This document shows, piece after piece, positions 24,523-32,376 of a DNA stretch of 64,000 nt (its first letter is position 1; every line of letters begins with the position of its first letter). Both the position numbers and the translations under genes were made by a program. The stretch lies in the NCBI RefSeq assembly GCF_000829905.1, contig NZ_CDPP01000002.1, forward strand, positions 62,001 through 126,000, in the 5' to 3' direction. This stretch comes from Beduini massiliensis. GTDB lineage: Bacteria; Bacillota_I; Bacilli_A; Erysipelotrichales; Coprobacillaceae. The notes beneath the pieces were generated by a model that was given only the letters and a program-made list of their open reading frames with translations, made no database searches and had not been told where the DNA came from.

Positions 24523-24780
24523 TCTTAGCATCTCCCATTCATCCTTTCCTTTATTTTACCGTCAATAAAGTTTGTTTACAATTGTATTCTACATTTTTAT
24601 ATTAGTTTCTTCATTATTTGCTAAACAGTTAAGTCCATTTAAACGGTTTTAAAGCAAAAAAGACACATTGTGCCTTTTTCTTGTAAACCTAATCAAATTA
24701 AGGGAGGTGTCGTTCTTTCAAATCAAACCACATTACCATAATAACACTTATTTAAGGATATAAAAAGTTACTTAGGTATA
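24523..24780. other. Intergenic stretch upstream of the 297-aa gene
   Basis: 258 bp without a gene. It holds the terminator of the ArpU-like gene (24655-24680) and must hold the promoter of the 297-aa gene; TTTAGC...TAATAT-like words exist but no convincing pair. The rest is plain AT-rich DNA. Confidence 0.5.
24655..24680 (-). terminator. Intrinsic terminator after the late regulator
   Basis: On the minus strand AAAAAGGCACA and TGTGTCTTTTTT can pair (one G-U), ending in a T-run. It lies about 100 bp after the ArpU-like gene. Confidence 0.6.
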
Positions 24781-25128
24781 CTAAGGTATACAGTTTATGG
24801 CTTTTTTATATAATTTCTTAATCCAAGGTAATGAATACCTCATAATGTCCGCTATCTCCTCCAATGATTTAAACTGAATAAATTTATATTTTAATACATA
24901 TTTTAAACGATCATCTCTGATTTCGTCTATAATGCCTTCTATTTCGTTTAAGTCGCACTCTATACACGTTTTTTCTTCGATGTAGTCGTTTATTGACTTT
25001 CTAGGTCCGCTTATATCATCTTTATAAGAAATTGCCTTAACTCCCTCAATTTGATTGTTTAAGAAGATCCAACGATAATATTTATCTTTATAACTTTTCA
25101 GATAATTTACTTTTTCTTGATATGTCAC
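24781..25128 (-). CDS. ArpU/RinA-like late transcription regulator
   Basis: About 115 residues if started at GTG 25128, which has GGGAGG 10 nt upstream; the ATG at 25149 precedes that site and is less likely. The C-terminal 45 residues form a sigma-region-4-like helix-turn-helix (RLKYVLKYKFIQFKSLEEIA, MRYSLPWIKKLYKKA). Proteins of this size just upstream of the terminase genes switch on late genes in Gram-positive phages. Role by family and place. Confidence 0.78.
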   Translation of the reverse strand: MTYQEKVNYLKSYKDKYYRWIFLNNQIEGVKAISYKDDISGPRKSINDYIEEKTCIECDLNEIEGIIDEIRDDRLKYVLKYKFIQFKSLEEIADIMRYSLPWIKKLYKKAINCIP

Positions 25129-25130
25129 AC

Positions 25131-25277
25131 CTATCTTTCCTCCCAACATTTACGCTGCGCTTCCTCGTATGTTCCATCAAACAGCAAGCCATTTATATAA
25201 ACAAGCAGTTCTCCCCGCCATAAGTATTCTTCTATGTCTTGTCCGTTGATCACGATTCTTCTTTCAGGTTCTATCAT
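25131..25277 (-). CDS. Small phage protein (48 aa)
   Basis: MIEPERRIVINGQDIEEYLW to QRKCWEER. The ATG overlaps the stop of the upstream gene (ATGA) and the 3' end overlaps the ArpU-like gene start, so it is an integral operon member. Mixed acidic and beta-like; no family recognised. The tight overlaps support it being real. Confidence 0.7.
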   Translation of the reverse strand: MIEPERRIVINGQDIEEYLWRGELLVYINGLLFDGTYEEAQRKCWEER

Positions 25278-25558
25278 ATAGAACTCCAATCTATTCGCTG
25301 ATCACAAATTTCACAATGTGCTTCTGAACCATCTAAAGGATTATGACAATACGGGCAAAGCGGTTCATCTACATCTTTGCAATATGGTTTTGTTGGTGTT
25401 ACTTTATCAATTAGCTTTTGTAAAACAAATATTTCCGAATGATAGAAATCAAATATAGATGGTTGATTTTCTTCAATTACATTGTCTTGATCTTTATACA
25501 CATAAAGTTTAATATTACTATTTTTTAATGCGTTTAATGCGTCTTGATACTCATTCAT
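25274..25558 (-). CDS. Zinc-ribbon phage protein (94 aa)
   Basis: 94 residues, MNEYQDALNALKNSNIKLYV. A C-terminal zinc ribbon is formed by CPYC (about 68-71) and CEIC (about 82-85), followed by DQRIDWSS. AGGAGATAAAAGACA precedes the ATG; it overlaps both neighbours by 4 nt. Small proteins ending in a double-CxxC ribbon with DWS are common in the early and middle regions of Firmicutes phages. Role unknown. Confidence 0.82.
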   Translation of the reverse strand: MNEYQDALNALKNSNIKLYVYKDQDNVIEENQPSIFDFYHSEIFVLQKLIDKVTPTKPYCKDVDEPLCPYCHNPLDGSEAHCEICDQRIDWSSI

Positions 25559-25902
25559 TGTCTTTTATCTCCTGTATTAATTTGATTAATTTCTTTCAAA
25601 AACATATTATGATCATCGATGTAATAGTTCGCAAAAATCTTTCTTGGATTGTTTTTATAGAATTCTTTCATATGTGGCAAATTATCATTAACCGCATCAA
25701 ATACGATTCCCTGACTCCTACAATACAGCAAGGCTTTTGTCAAGTGTGTACCTTCTCTCATCGTGTTAAGAATGATATAATGACCATTACTTTTAATTTT
25801 TCTGATCAGATCAATTACCGCTTCTATGGGTTTGCCTATATTTGGAAATTCATTCGTTACTATCGTTCCATCAAAATCAAAAGCATAAATTAATTTTTCC
25901 AT
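25555..25902 (-). CDS. HAD-superfamily hydrolase-like protein
   Basis: 115 residues. The nucleophile motif is YAFDFDGTIV (D9 and D11 flanked by F), then VIDLIRKIKSNGHYIILNTM with the second-motif threonine, and a late YYIDDHNMF acidic pair. This is a compact HAD phosphatase fold like those phages encode near nucleotide and DNA genes. Substrate unknown. Overlaps the zinc-ribbon gene by 4 nt; translated from AAGGGATTAAAG-ATG. Confidence 0.85.
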   Translation of the reverse strand: MEKLIYAFDFDGTIVTNEFPNIGKPIEAVIDLIRKIKSNGHYIILNTMREGTHLTKALLYCRSQGIVFDAVNDNLPHMKEFYKNNPRKIFANYYIDDHNMFLKEINQINTGDKRQ

Positions 25903-25904
25903 CT

Positions 25905-26096
25905 TTAATCCCTTACTTTCGTTATTAATAAATTTTTAAATCTACTCAACGATATATCATGCTTGTTATTCTTTTCATCCTTAACAACTACATATTCCGT
26001 GCCATTATCGTTTTTTATATCGATTATTTCAAACTTAAAACCGTTTATTTCTCTTACAAATTTGTTCCCGATTTTTATATCATCCTCTTTTATCAT
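25905..26096 (-). CDS. Small phage protein (63 aa)
   Basis: MIKEDDIKIGNKFVREINGF to LLITKVRD. A small beta-barrel-like pattern (IKIGNKFVREINGFKFEIID, YVVVKDEKN), resembling KOW/SH3-like phage proteins. GAGGAGGAAAA precedes the ATG. It overlaps the end of the 42-aa gene. Function unknown. Confidence 0.75.
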   Translation of the reverse strand: MIKEDDIKIGNKFVREINGFKFEIIDIKNDNGTEYVVVKDEKNNKHDISLSRFKNLLITKVRD

Positions 26097-26208
26097 TTTT
26101 CCTCCTCTTTTCTTCTTTCAATAGCCTCTTCAAGCATTTTTGCAAGTCTCTTTTTCTATAAGGACTTTTAGTTTTGCTAAGCTGCTCTTTGCATTCTTTT
26201 ATGGTCAT
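26080..26208 (-). CDS. Very small basic phage protein (42 aa)
   Basis: MTIKECKEQLSKTKSPYRKR to KRRKNDKRG: lysine/arginine-rich and helical. It starts 2 nt after the methyltransferase stop and its 3' end runs 17 nt into the next gene. Basic composition suggests nucleic acid binding. A real gene is supported mainly by its position filling the gap in the operon. Confidence 0.6.
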   Translation of the reverse strand: MTIKECKEQLSKTKSPYRKRDLQKCLKRLLKEEKRRKNDKRG

Positions 26209-26210
26209 TT

Positions 26211-26972
26211 TTAAACCCATAACGACATATTCACATTGGTCAGCATTTTCTCTTTTGCTTCCTTATAAAATTGCTTTTTTATTTCAAACCCATAACAACT
26301 CCTATTCAATTCAGCGCACGCTCTTAATGTGCTAGCACTTCCAGCTACTGGATCTATAACAACATCCCCCGGATCAGTATAAATTTCAATTAATTGTTTA
26401 AGGACCGATACAGGCTTTTGAGTGGGGTGTATCTTGGGATAATTTCCCCCTCTATCCCATTCAAACCAATCTAATATCATACGCCCATCATTATTAAATT
26501 TAGGCAGCTTATCTCGATATAAGACAAGTGCAGTTTCTACTGCACCACAAATACGCATATTCGCTTTTAGAACTTGCGAAGATGATTTTTTTATAAAAAA
26601 TAATGGTTGCGCATGATTAAACCCAAACTGCTTAGCATATTCTTTTATTTCGCTAAGCTGTTGCCATGAGCAGAAAATAATCATACAGGGTGCTTCTCTC
26701 TTTTCTTTAGGTTCTTTCTTTAAAAGCCTTGTGCAAAATTGAAAGAAATTATATATCTTAAAGTCATTATCTGTATCAAAGAATGTTTTTCCTGCCTTTT
26801 CACTTTCTCCATTTTTATTATCTCCACCCACATACCAATCACTTCTTGATCCATAAGCGTTTATCCCAATGTTATAAGGAATATCCGCAATGATTAGCTG
26901 TGCTCTTGGTATTTGATATCGTTTGGCATTTTCAAAGTGATCGTTAAATAATTCGATTTTTATATTCTCCAT
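26211..26972 (-). CDS. DNA (adenine-N6 or cytosine-N4) methyltransferase
   Basis: 253 residues. The catalytic motif is DIPYNIG (29-35, a D-x-P-Y form), the target/AdoMet motif FxGxG is represented by VVIDPVAGSASTLRACAEL, and HPTQKP lies before it. This order of motif IV before motif I is that of beta-class amino-methyltransferases. No restriction endonuclease lies next to it, so it is an orphan phage enzyme, probably protecting phage DNA or modifying regulation. AAGGGGGAATAAA precedes the ATG. Confidence 0.9.
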   Translation of the reverse strand: MENIKIELFNDHFENAKRYQIPRAQLIIADIPYNIGINAYGSRSDWYVGGDNKNGESEKAGKTFFDTDNDFKIYNFFQFCTRLLKKEPKEKREAPCMIIFCSWQQLSEIKEYAKQFGFNHAQPLFFIKKSSSQVLKANMRICGAVETALVLYRDKLPKFNNDGRMILDWFEWDRGGNYPKIHPTQKPVSVLKQLIEIYTDPGDVVIDPVAGSASTLRACAELNRSCYGFEIKKQFYKEAKEKMLTNVNMSLWV

Positions 26973-27013
26973 TTTATTCCCCCTTAAAGCAAAGGCGGAC
27001 TACTGTCCTGCCT

Positions 27014-27169
27014 TTATTTTCTTTCATACAGCACTAGCTCTCCAATTTGAATGATTGTATTGTAACGATAACCGATTAATTTATAGCTTATCTCATAATC
27101 CCTTTTGTAAAACTCCATTAGTTCCTGATAGCTAAAACATTCCACCGTAACTCTTTTATAGTCCCTCAT
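27014..27169 (-). CDS. Small phage protein (51 aa)
   Basis: MRDYKRVTVECFSYQELMEF to GELVLYERK. Starts in an ATGA overlap with the RusA gene stop and ends 41 nt before the methyltransferase. Aromatic-rich and mixed alpha/beta. No known function; the coupling with RusA supports it. Confidence 0.68.
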   Translation of the reverse strand: MRDYKRVTVECFSYQELMEFYKRDYEISYKLIGYRYNTIIQIGELVLYERK

Positions 27170-27552
27170 AGTTTTTCTAATCGAATATAAATACCCGGCA
27201 GATCAGCCCAAAACTTCTCTATCACTTCCGAAGCTATCCGAGAATCATTCACGAAGAACCCCAGATCTTCCATGATGTCCTTTAATGCTTTGTTAAGATT
27301 GTCTGTATCGGGCTTAGTTGCTTTGTACTCGCCGTTTTGATGTTTACCCTTAATTGGATAGCACCATTTGACAATTAGCCTTAGAGGCCCATCTAAAGGC
27401 CTTTCAGGGGCATGTTTGATAAGATTATCTCTTAGCTTTGCTTTGGCTACCTTTAATTCAGGTGGATCATAGAATCTACCGTTACCCACCTTATGCTGCT
27501 GCGCTGTAATGGTGGGTGGCTTCATCGGCATAAAGAACTCAATGTCACTCAT
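27166..27552 (-). CDS. rusA: RusA-type Holliday junction resolvase
   Basis: About 128 residues from ATG 27552, which overlaps the upstream stop; an in-frame ATG at 27576 lies inside the previous gene. The family core KATKPDTDNLNKALKDIMED and FFVNDSRIASEVIEKFW carries the acidic residues of the active site. It resolves recombination junctions, clearing branches before packaging. Typical of the phage replication-recombination block. Confidence 0.92.
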   Translation of the reverse strand: MSDIEFFMPMKPPTITAQQHKVGNGRFYDPPELKVAKAKLRDNLIKHAPERPLDGPLRLIVKWCYPIKGKHQNGEYKATKPDTDNLNKALKDIMEDLGFFVNDSRIASEVIEKFWADLPGIYIRLEKL

Positions 27553-27799
27553 CAAATTCGTTTTCCCAATCTTCAATAGTTTGCTTTAAATAACTAGCCC
27601 CCTCATCACTGTTAAGGAGTTCCTTTCTATCCAAAGTGAACTTTACGAGGTAGCCTTTTTCTTGGGTATTCTTGTTAATGTAAATCGTTCCAAACTGAAG
27701 CTTTCCTGCTTTATCAAAACACCTCATGAAATACTTTCCAAACTCAACAAGTTCTCCTTCTTCGTTTTCCCAATATTTATCTGTTTGTTTTTTCTTCAT
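27545..27799 (-). CDS. Hypothetical replication-region protein (84 aa)
   Basis: From ATG 27799, preceded by GAAGGAGAAAAAAAGATA; a longer frame to 27856 has no ribosome site. It reads MKKKQTDKYWENEEGELVEF to DWENEFDE, with a beta-rich centre (LQFGTIYINKNTQEKGYLVK). Overlaps the resolvase start. Function not recognised; it is the first gene after the palindrome-rich intergenic region. Confidence 0.72.
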   Translation of the reverse strand: MKKKQTDKYWENEEGELVEFGKYFMRCFDKAGKLQFGTIYINKNTQEKGYLVKFTLDRKELLNSDEGASYLKQTIEDWENEFDE

Positions 27800-27929
27800 T
27801 ATCTTTTTTTCTCCTTCGCGTACATGTACATGGATAGAAAGATAATTTCCGCCCACCTTAAGGCGGGAAATTTTTTTCTATTTACATGTTATATATCTAT
27901 AGAATATAATCATTAAAGTTATCAATATT

Positions 27930-27981
27930 GCGCGCGTGATATATTTATATCGCGATATATCGCGTACGTGCGATATATATA
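27930..27981. repeat. Nested ATAT/CGCG palindromes, possible origin
   Basis: The non-coding gap 27857-28085 holds overlapping perfect palindromes TATATCGCGATATA (27946-27959) and CGCGATATATCGCG (27951-27964), flanked by CGCGCG and TGCGATATATATATAG. This very regular, easily melted sequence sits between the primase-helicase gene and the rest of the replication genes, a place where a phage replication origin or a regulator site is plausible. Function is inferred only from place and symmetry. Confidence 0.55.
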
Positions 27982-28002
27982 TAGTATTTATTTTTCACCG
28001 CT

Positions 28003-28085
28003 AGAGGGAAGGGAAAAAAACGTAAATTTTCCCTACTTTCCCTATATCGAGTGAGGGAAAAAAACATGTTATTTTCCTTCCTTCC
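28003..28085. repeat. Tandem GGGAAAA hairpins
   Basis: AGGGAAAA (28010-28017) pairs with TTTTCCCT (28027-28034). A second AGGGAAAAAAA (from 28054) faces TTTTCCTTCCTTCCCT (28072-28087). On the minus strand these follow the primase-helicase stop and have T-runs within the stems, so they may be tandem terminators or part of an origin. Confidence 0.5.
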
Positions 28086-29777
28086 CTAATCTTTTTCAAT
28101 AACGATCCCGTCAGAAATTGAGTAACCGCCATGCTCTTTCAAACGTGTTCTAACCGTTTTTTCCGTCACTCCCATATATTCGGCTAAGGTGTTTACAGAT
28201 ACATCACCGTCCATCTTACAAGCGCTATATGCGGTCACAATGGCTGCTTTTCTTTCCTTCTTCTTATCCTCCGGGCTTTTCCTTTTTGCCATTGCTTTTT
28301 GCCATGCCGGTGCTTCCTCTGTACTAATATCTTTTAATACATCAGAATCGTCTGTGACATGAATTGGATATTCAAAGAACAGGTTAACTGGACTAAATTT
28401 CGGGAATTCTCTAAGTGTTCCTTCTATTCTCCAACCGCTTATTTGCTCCACACTGTAACGTGCTTCATTCACTAGATGATCTAATTCTTTATAATAGTTC
28501 GATCCTAATTTTTGTTTACAGTATTCTATCATTGCTGACTGTGAAAGCATATCGTCTTGTGATAGATCATTTTGCCAATTTACTACATGTTGGTTTAAAT
28601 AATTTATACAGCATTGGCAAGCAACTTTGTTCTTTAAATATTTATAATGCGATTCACTTAATTCTAACTCTAGTAAATCGATCAAGGCATCCGGATCACG
28701 AGCGAATACACCCGAACCGCTCGCTCTATCCATGCTTTTTTTATTACCTTGCGAACCTTTACTATGATGATGACAATAGATCACTGCACACCCTAATTCT
28801 GTACACACCTTATCGAACTGGTTACAGAAATTCGCCATTTGATCCGCACTGTTTTCATCGCCGGTAATGATCTTATAAATGGGATCAATCACAATCGCTA
28901 TATAATCTTTCTTTATAGCTCTTCTGATGAGCTTAGGAGCCAATTTATCCATTGGGATAGACTTACCCCTTAAATTCCAAATATCCACGTTAGCGAGGTT
29001 ATTCGGCTTGATATGAAGGGCATTATATACATCTTTAAATCGGTGCAGACAGGAAGGTCTATCTAATTCTAAATTGACGTACATCACTTTTCCTTTGGTA
29101 CAGTCAAAGCCTAACCACTTCTGCCCCTCCGCTATAGCGATACACATTTCGATAAGGGCAAATGATTTCCCAGCTTTTGATGGACCGGCAATCAACATCT
29201 TATGCCCTTGTCTTAATACCCCATCGATTAGTGGTGGGGCTAACTCCGGAAGATTGTCCCATACGCTGTCTAATCCTTCTGGATCCGGAAGATCATCGTT
29301 CACACTTTCTATCCATTCGTACCATTCTTCCCAGTTTGCTTTCCCTAAATTAATGCCCATGAGAAATTGCATCTTCCCATTTCTCATAACACCCGGCATA
29401 CGTGATAAACGCGATGGATTGCGGTTCTGTGAATCAATATTTAAGCCATTTTTCTTACATATTGAATAAAGATAATCTACTCGTTTTCTGTATTCTTTAT
29501 AATCTGCTGCATCTATTCTTACAATCGCGTGAATAGATTTACTTCCGCTGTGAACCAAACACGCCACAGGCAGCTCTAATTCTTTAATAATGGCGTTCTG
29601 CTTTTCCAATTCCATGTTGTCAGATTCTACCAAAGCATAGCGATAATCAGTGACATTAATATCTTTGACGCCTTGTCCGTCTAATGGATTAAATCGGATC
29701 CATGCTCCAACCTCAGGATTATAATCGCCTAATACAGCGCCTATATCGCCTTTACATTTCATTAGTAGCTCTATCAA
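28086..29777 (-). CDS. Primase-helicase, main part (downstream of an in-frame stop)
   Basis: 563 residues counted from TTG 29777, which has no proper Shine-Dalgarno. Residues about 10-150 look like an archaeo-eukaryotic-type primase core (LVESDNMELEKQNAI, VHSGSKSIHAIVRID, NRNPSRLSRMPGV). Residues about 185-400 form a RepA-like helicase ATPase with GPSKAGKSFALIEM and the Walker B-like IAIVIDPIYKI. A C-terminal winged helix (VNTLAEYMGVTEKTVRTRLK) ends it. The frame continues without shift into 29808-30296 upstream; only a TAA at 29808-29810 splits what should be one protein of about 736 residues. Confidence 0.85.
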   Translation of the reverse strand: MIELLMKCKGDIGAVLGDYNPEVGAWIRFNPLDGQGVKDINVTDYRYALVESDNMELEKQNAIIKELELPVACLVHSGSKSIHAIVRIDAADYKEYRKRVDYLYSICKKNGLNIDSQNRNPSRLSRMPGVMRNGKMQFLMGINLGKANWEEWYEWIESVNDDLPDPEGLDSVWDNLPELAPPLIDGVLRQGHKMLIAGPSKAGKSFALIEMCIAIAEGQKWLGFDCTKGKVMYVNLELDRPSCLHRFKDVYNALHIKPNNLANVDIWNLRGKSIPMDKLAPKLIRRAIKKDYIAIVIDPIYKIITGDENSADQMANFCNQFDKVCTELGCAVIYCHHHSKGSQGNKKSMDRASGSGVFARDPDALIDLLELELSESHYKYLKNKVACQCCINYLNQHVVNWQNDLSQDDMLSQSAMIEYCKQKLGSNYYKELDHLVNEARYSVEQISGWRIEGTLREFPKFSPVNLFFEYPIHVTDDSDVLKDISTEEAPAWQKAMAKRKSPEDKKKERKAAIVTAYSACKMDGDVSVNTLAEYMGVTEKTVRTRLKEHGGYSISDGIVIEKD

Positions 29778-29807
29778 CTGCCCTGCAGTACGATCACAGC
29801 ATCCTTT

Positions 29808-30296
29808 TTATGGCAAAAACTTACCGTCTTTCTCCCATGTACGTGTGACATACCCAACATTCTCAGTTGAACTAAATAACGTTTCAATATAAGTAATCAG
29901 ATCTTTAACCGGATCCCAATGTTTGGGGTATTGAATTTCCTGACCTTCGATCCAATTCTTATCGACGATCACAAAATCATCTTTATCCTTGATGGTCGCA
30001 TCCCAATCTAATTCAATATCGTCATACGTATAGTTAGGTGCCCAGCCATTTTCTTTTGCTAATTGAACGATAGTCCCTCCTGTTACAGGATTAGAGGATC
30101 CCTCAAACGTGTCCCATTTTCGATAACATTCGTTGACGTGGTAACGCTGCGGATCACGTTTGCTCCATAAATCCCAATCATGAGCGGTATATCCTTCATA
30201 TTTCAAGGCCATGCCAATGTTAATCCACTCTTGATAGTTCAAAGCAGAAGGATCAATATATTCCAAAAAATCAAGTAAATCTATCTTATTTTCCAT
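29808..30296 (-). CDS. Primase N-terminal part (PriCT_2), cut by an in-frame stop
   Basis: 162 residues, MENKIDLLDFLEYIDPSALN, with the PriCT_2 pattern YQEWINIGMALKYEGYTAHD, WSKRDPQRYHVNECYRKWDT and GGTIVQLAKENGW. The frame stops at TAA (29808-29810) and then continues open for 10 codons (KGCCDRTAGQ) into the main primase-helicase frame. The most likely history is one substitution, for example AAA to TAA. Translation of the rest would need read-through or restart. It could also be a sequencing error. Start supported by proximity to the helicase gene end. Confidence 0.8.
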   Translation of the reverse strand: MENKIDLLDFLEYIDPSALNYQEWINIGMALKYEGYTAHDWDLWSKRDPQRYHVNECYRKWDTFEGSSNPVTGGTIVQLAKENGWAPNYTYDDIELDWDATIKDKDDFVIVDKNWIEGQEIQYPKHWDPVKDLITYIETLFSSTENVGYVTRTWEKDGKFLP

Positions 30297-30299
30297 TCA

Positions 30300-31886
30300 C
30301 TACTCTCCTTGATAACTTTGTGGGTGAATTCCGCTTGGTATACGCCAATTATTAGCCGCGATACGATCAATTAACTTTTTAGCTGTATCAAATTGCCAAG
30401 TACCCACATGCTGAAAACCTCTGCTTTCTAAAAATCGAATTTGCTTAGGTGTGGTTAATCCTTCTTGTCTTCGCTTATCTAAACGTTCTAACAATAAAGA
30501 AGCTTTACCGGCATTGTCGATTTCATCAGGATTAACCCCTAATTTTTCTAAAGTATTGATTTGTTTCTGACTTGGGGGCGACATTTCCCAACCAAAAGCA
30601 GGAACATAATTGGATAGATCTTCTGCTTGTATGCTCATTTCAAATTGTAAAGGATCAACAAGCTTTTTCTTTCTTCGTTTCATTTCTTCCAACTGTTTTG
30701 CCAAAGATTCTTCACGCTGAGCGACGACATCATTAGCAGCTTGCTCTTCTGCTTCTTCTATATCAATAGCGATACCCGGTTGCGCTTCTAAATTCTTTGT
30801 CATTTTCTTTGCCACTTCTTCATTCTCGCAAATTAAACTTGCAGGGTGACATAGCTCCAAACGTTCTGTATGCCATAGAAAGTCCAACAATAATAGTTCA
30901 GTCTTCCCAGCCGAGAGACGCGTGCCTCTACCCACCATCTGACTATAAAGGCTCCTCACCTTTGTTGGTCTTAATACGATAATACAATCCACATCAGGAC
31001 AGTCCCACCCTTCTGTTAGTAACATTGAATTACACAGGACATTGTATTTATTATGTTCAAAGTCTTTTAACACTTCCGAGCGGTCTTTACTCTCTCCATT
31101 TACTTCTGCTGCTTTAAATCCATTTTGATTCAGCAGCTCCTTGAATTTTTGACTTGTTTTGACTAGAGGAAGAAATACAACGGTTTTTCTATCTAAACAA
31201 TACTTTTTCATTTCTTCAATAATCCCTTTTAAGTAAGGATCTAATGCCGTTCCAATTTCACTAGCTTTGAAATCACCGGCTTGTATGCTTACACTGGATA
31301 AATCGATCTGTAAAGGAATTGTCAGCGCCTTAATAGGCGTTAAGAACCCCTCTTTAATAGCTTTGGGTAACGTATATTCATAAGCTAGGCTTTCAAAATA
31401 ATTCCCTAGACTTCGCATATCTCCACGATCGGGAGTCGCAGTTACGCCTAATACTTTTGCTTGATTAAAATAACTCAACACTCTTTGATACCCATCACTC
31501 AAACAATGATGAGCTTCATCAATGATGATGGTATCAAAATAATCCGGACTAAATTTCTTAAGTCGCTTTTCTCTTTGAAGGGATTGAACAGATCCAACCA
31601 CAATCCGAAACCAACTTCCTAAACACGTTTCTTCTGCTTTTTCAGTCGCACACATTAATCCTGTGCTTTTAAAGATTTTATCGGAAGCCTGCTCAAGCAA
31701 TTCTCCTCGATGCGCTAAGATTAAAACGCGATCGCCTTTAGACACACATTCTTTAGCTACCTCAGCAAAGACAATCGTCTTCCCGCACCCGGTAGGAAGA
31801 ACGAGAAGTGTTTTACGCACTTCTTTATTCTCCCATTCATTAAAGATGCTGATCTGTGCTTCCTTTTGATACGGTCTAAGTTCCAT
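30300..31886 (-). CDS. DEAD/DEAH-box (SSL2-type) helicase
   Basis: 528 residues. Motif I is LPTGCGKTIVFAEVA, motif II IIIDEAHHCL (DEAH), motif III VTATPDRGD, and motif VI QMVGRGTRLS. This is the SF2 helicase type found in phage replication modules. The C-terminal 150 residues are charged with repeated KQINTLEKLGVNPDEIDNAG/TPKQIRFLESRGF helical repeats that may bind partners. The start overlaps the stop of the DUF669 gene (TAATG). Confidence 0.93.
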   Translation of the reverse strand: MELRPYQKEAQISIFNEWENKEVRKTLLVLPTGCGKTIVFAEVAKECVSKGDRVLILAHRGELLEQASDKIFKSTGLMCATEKAEETCLGSWFRIVVGSVQSLQREKRLKKFSPDYFDTIIIDEAHHCLSDGYQRVLSYFNQAKVLGVTATPDRGDMRSLGNYFESLAYEYTLPKAIKEGFLTPIKALTIPLQIDLSSVSIQAGDFKASEIGTALDPYLKGIIEEMKKYCLDRKTVVFLPLVKTSQKFKELLNQNGFKAAEVNGESKDRSEVLKDFEHNKYNVLCNSMLLTEGWDCPDVDCIIVLRPTKVRSLYSQMVGRGTRLSAGKTELLLLDFLWHTERLELCHPASLICENEEVAKKMTKNLEAQPGIAIDIEEAEEQAANDVVAQREESLAKQLEEMKRRKKKLVDPLQFEMSIQAEDLSNYVPAFGWEMSPPSQKQINTLEKLGVNPDEIDNAGKASLLLERLDKRRQEGLTTPKQIRFLESRGFQHVGTWQFDTAKKLIDRIAANNWRIPSGIHPQSYQGE

Positions 31887-32362
31887 TAGAATGTGCCGGA
31901 TTGGAATGTAGGGTTAGTCATCGGTGTTGTATCTTGTTCTTTAGGCAGATATTTCTTCACTTTGTTATTGGTTCTTTCATTCCCGTTTTTATCTTTATAT
32001 TTATTGATTTCAATCTCTGCCCTTCCAACTGCTCCGGGAACTAAGGTCCAGTTCATTTTTAGTGGTTCCCCTTTTTTCTTTTGACCGATACATGTGAAAA
32101 ATTCGGATAGCTTCCATTCTGACTTACTATGAAGGAATAATTTTTCTAATAAAATTGTTTTCCCTAACGTACTATTGACTTCTAACTGTAATACGGCTTG
32201 ATTGCATGCTGGCATCTTATCACTCCCATTAAAACGACTACGTTCAAACTTTATGACTTTAAAATCATAGATCCCAGCAGGAATGACGATAAACTCATTT
32301 CCCTCTTGGACGATTTGATCATCCCAATTTAATTCTCTTTCAACTACTTGATTATTATCCAT
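31886..32362 (-). CDS. DUF669-type ssDNA-binding-like protein
   Basis: 158 residues. A beta-rich domain (IVIPAGIYDFKVIKFERSRF, ACNQAVLQLEVNSTLGKTIL, LFLHSKSEWKLSEFFTCIGQ) of the DUF669 family, usually beside Sak4-like ATPases and thought to serve as phage single-strand-binding proteins. GGAGGATAAGAAAAG precedes the ATG. Function is by association in the family. Confidence 0.85.
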   Translation of the reverse strand: MDNNQVVERELNWDDQIVQEGNEFIVIPAGIYDFKVIKFERSRFNGSDKMPACNQAVLQLEVNSTLGKTILLEKLFLHSKSEWKLSEFFTCIGQKKKGEPLKMNWTLVPGAVGRAEIEINKYKDKNGNERTNNKVKKYLPKEQDTTPMTNPTFQSGTF

Positions 32363-32376
32363 CTTTTCTTATCCTC

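Noticed and set aside
28415-28867. 150-codon rightward frame opposite the primase-helicase gene
   Set aside because: Leucine/histidine-rich mirror sequence with no ribosome site; the opposite strand has clear helicase motifs.
29808-29810. Stop-codon reassignment in the phage
   Set aside because: TAA is used as a normal stop by many genes in the prophage, so a single mutation or error is simpler.
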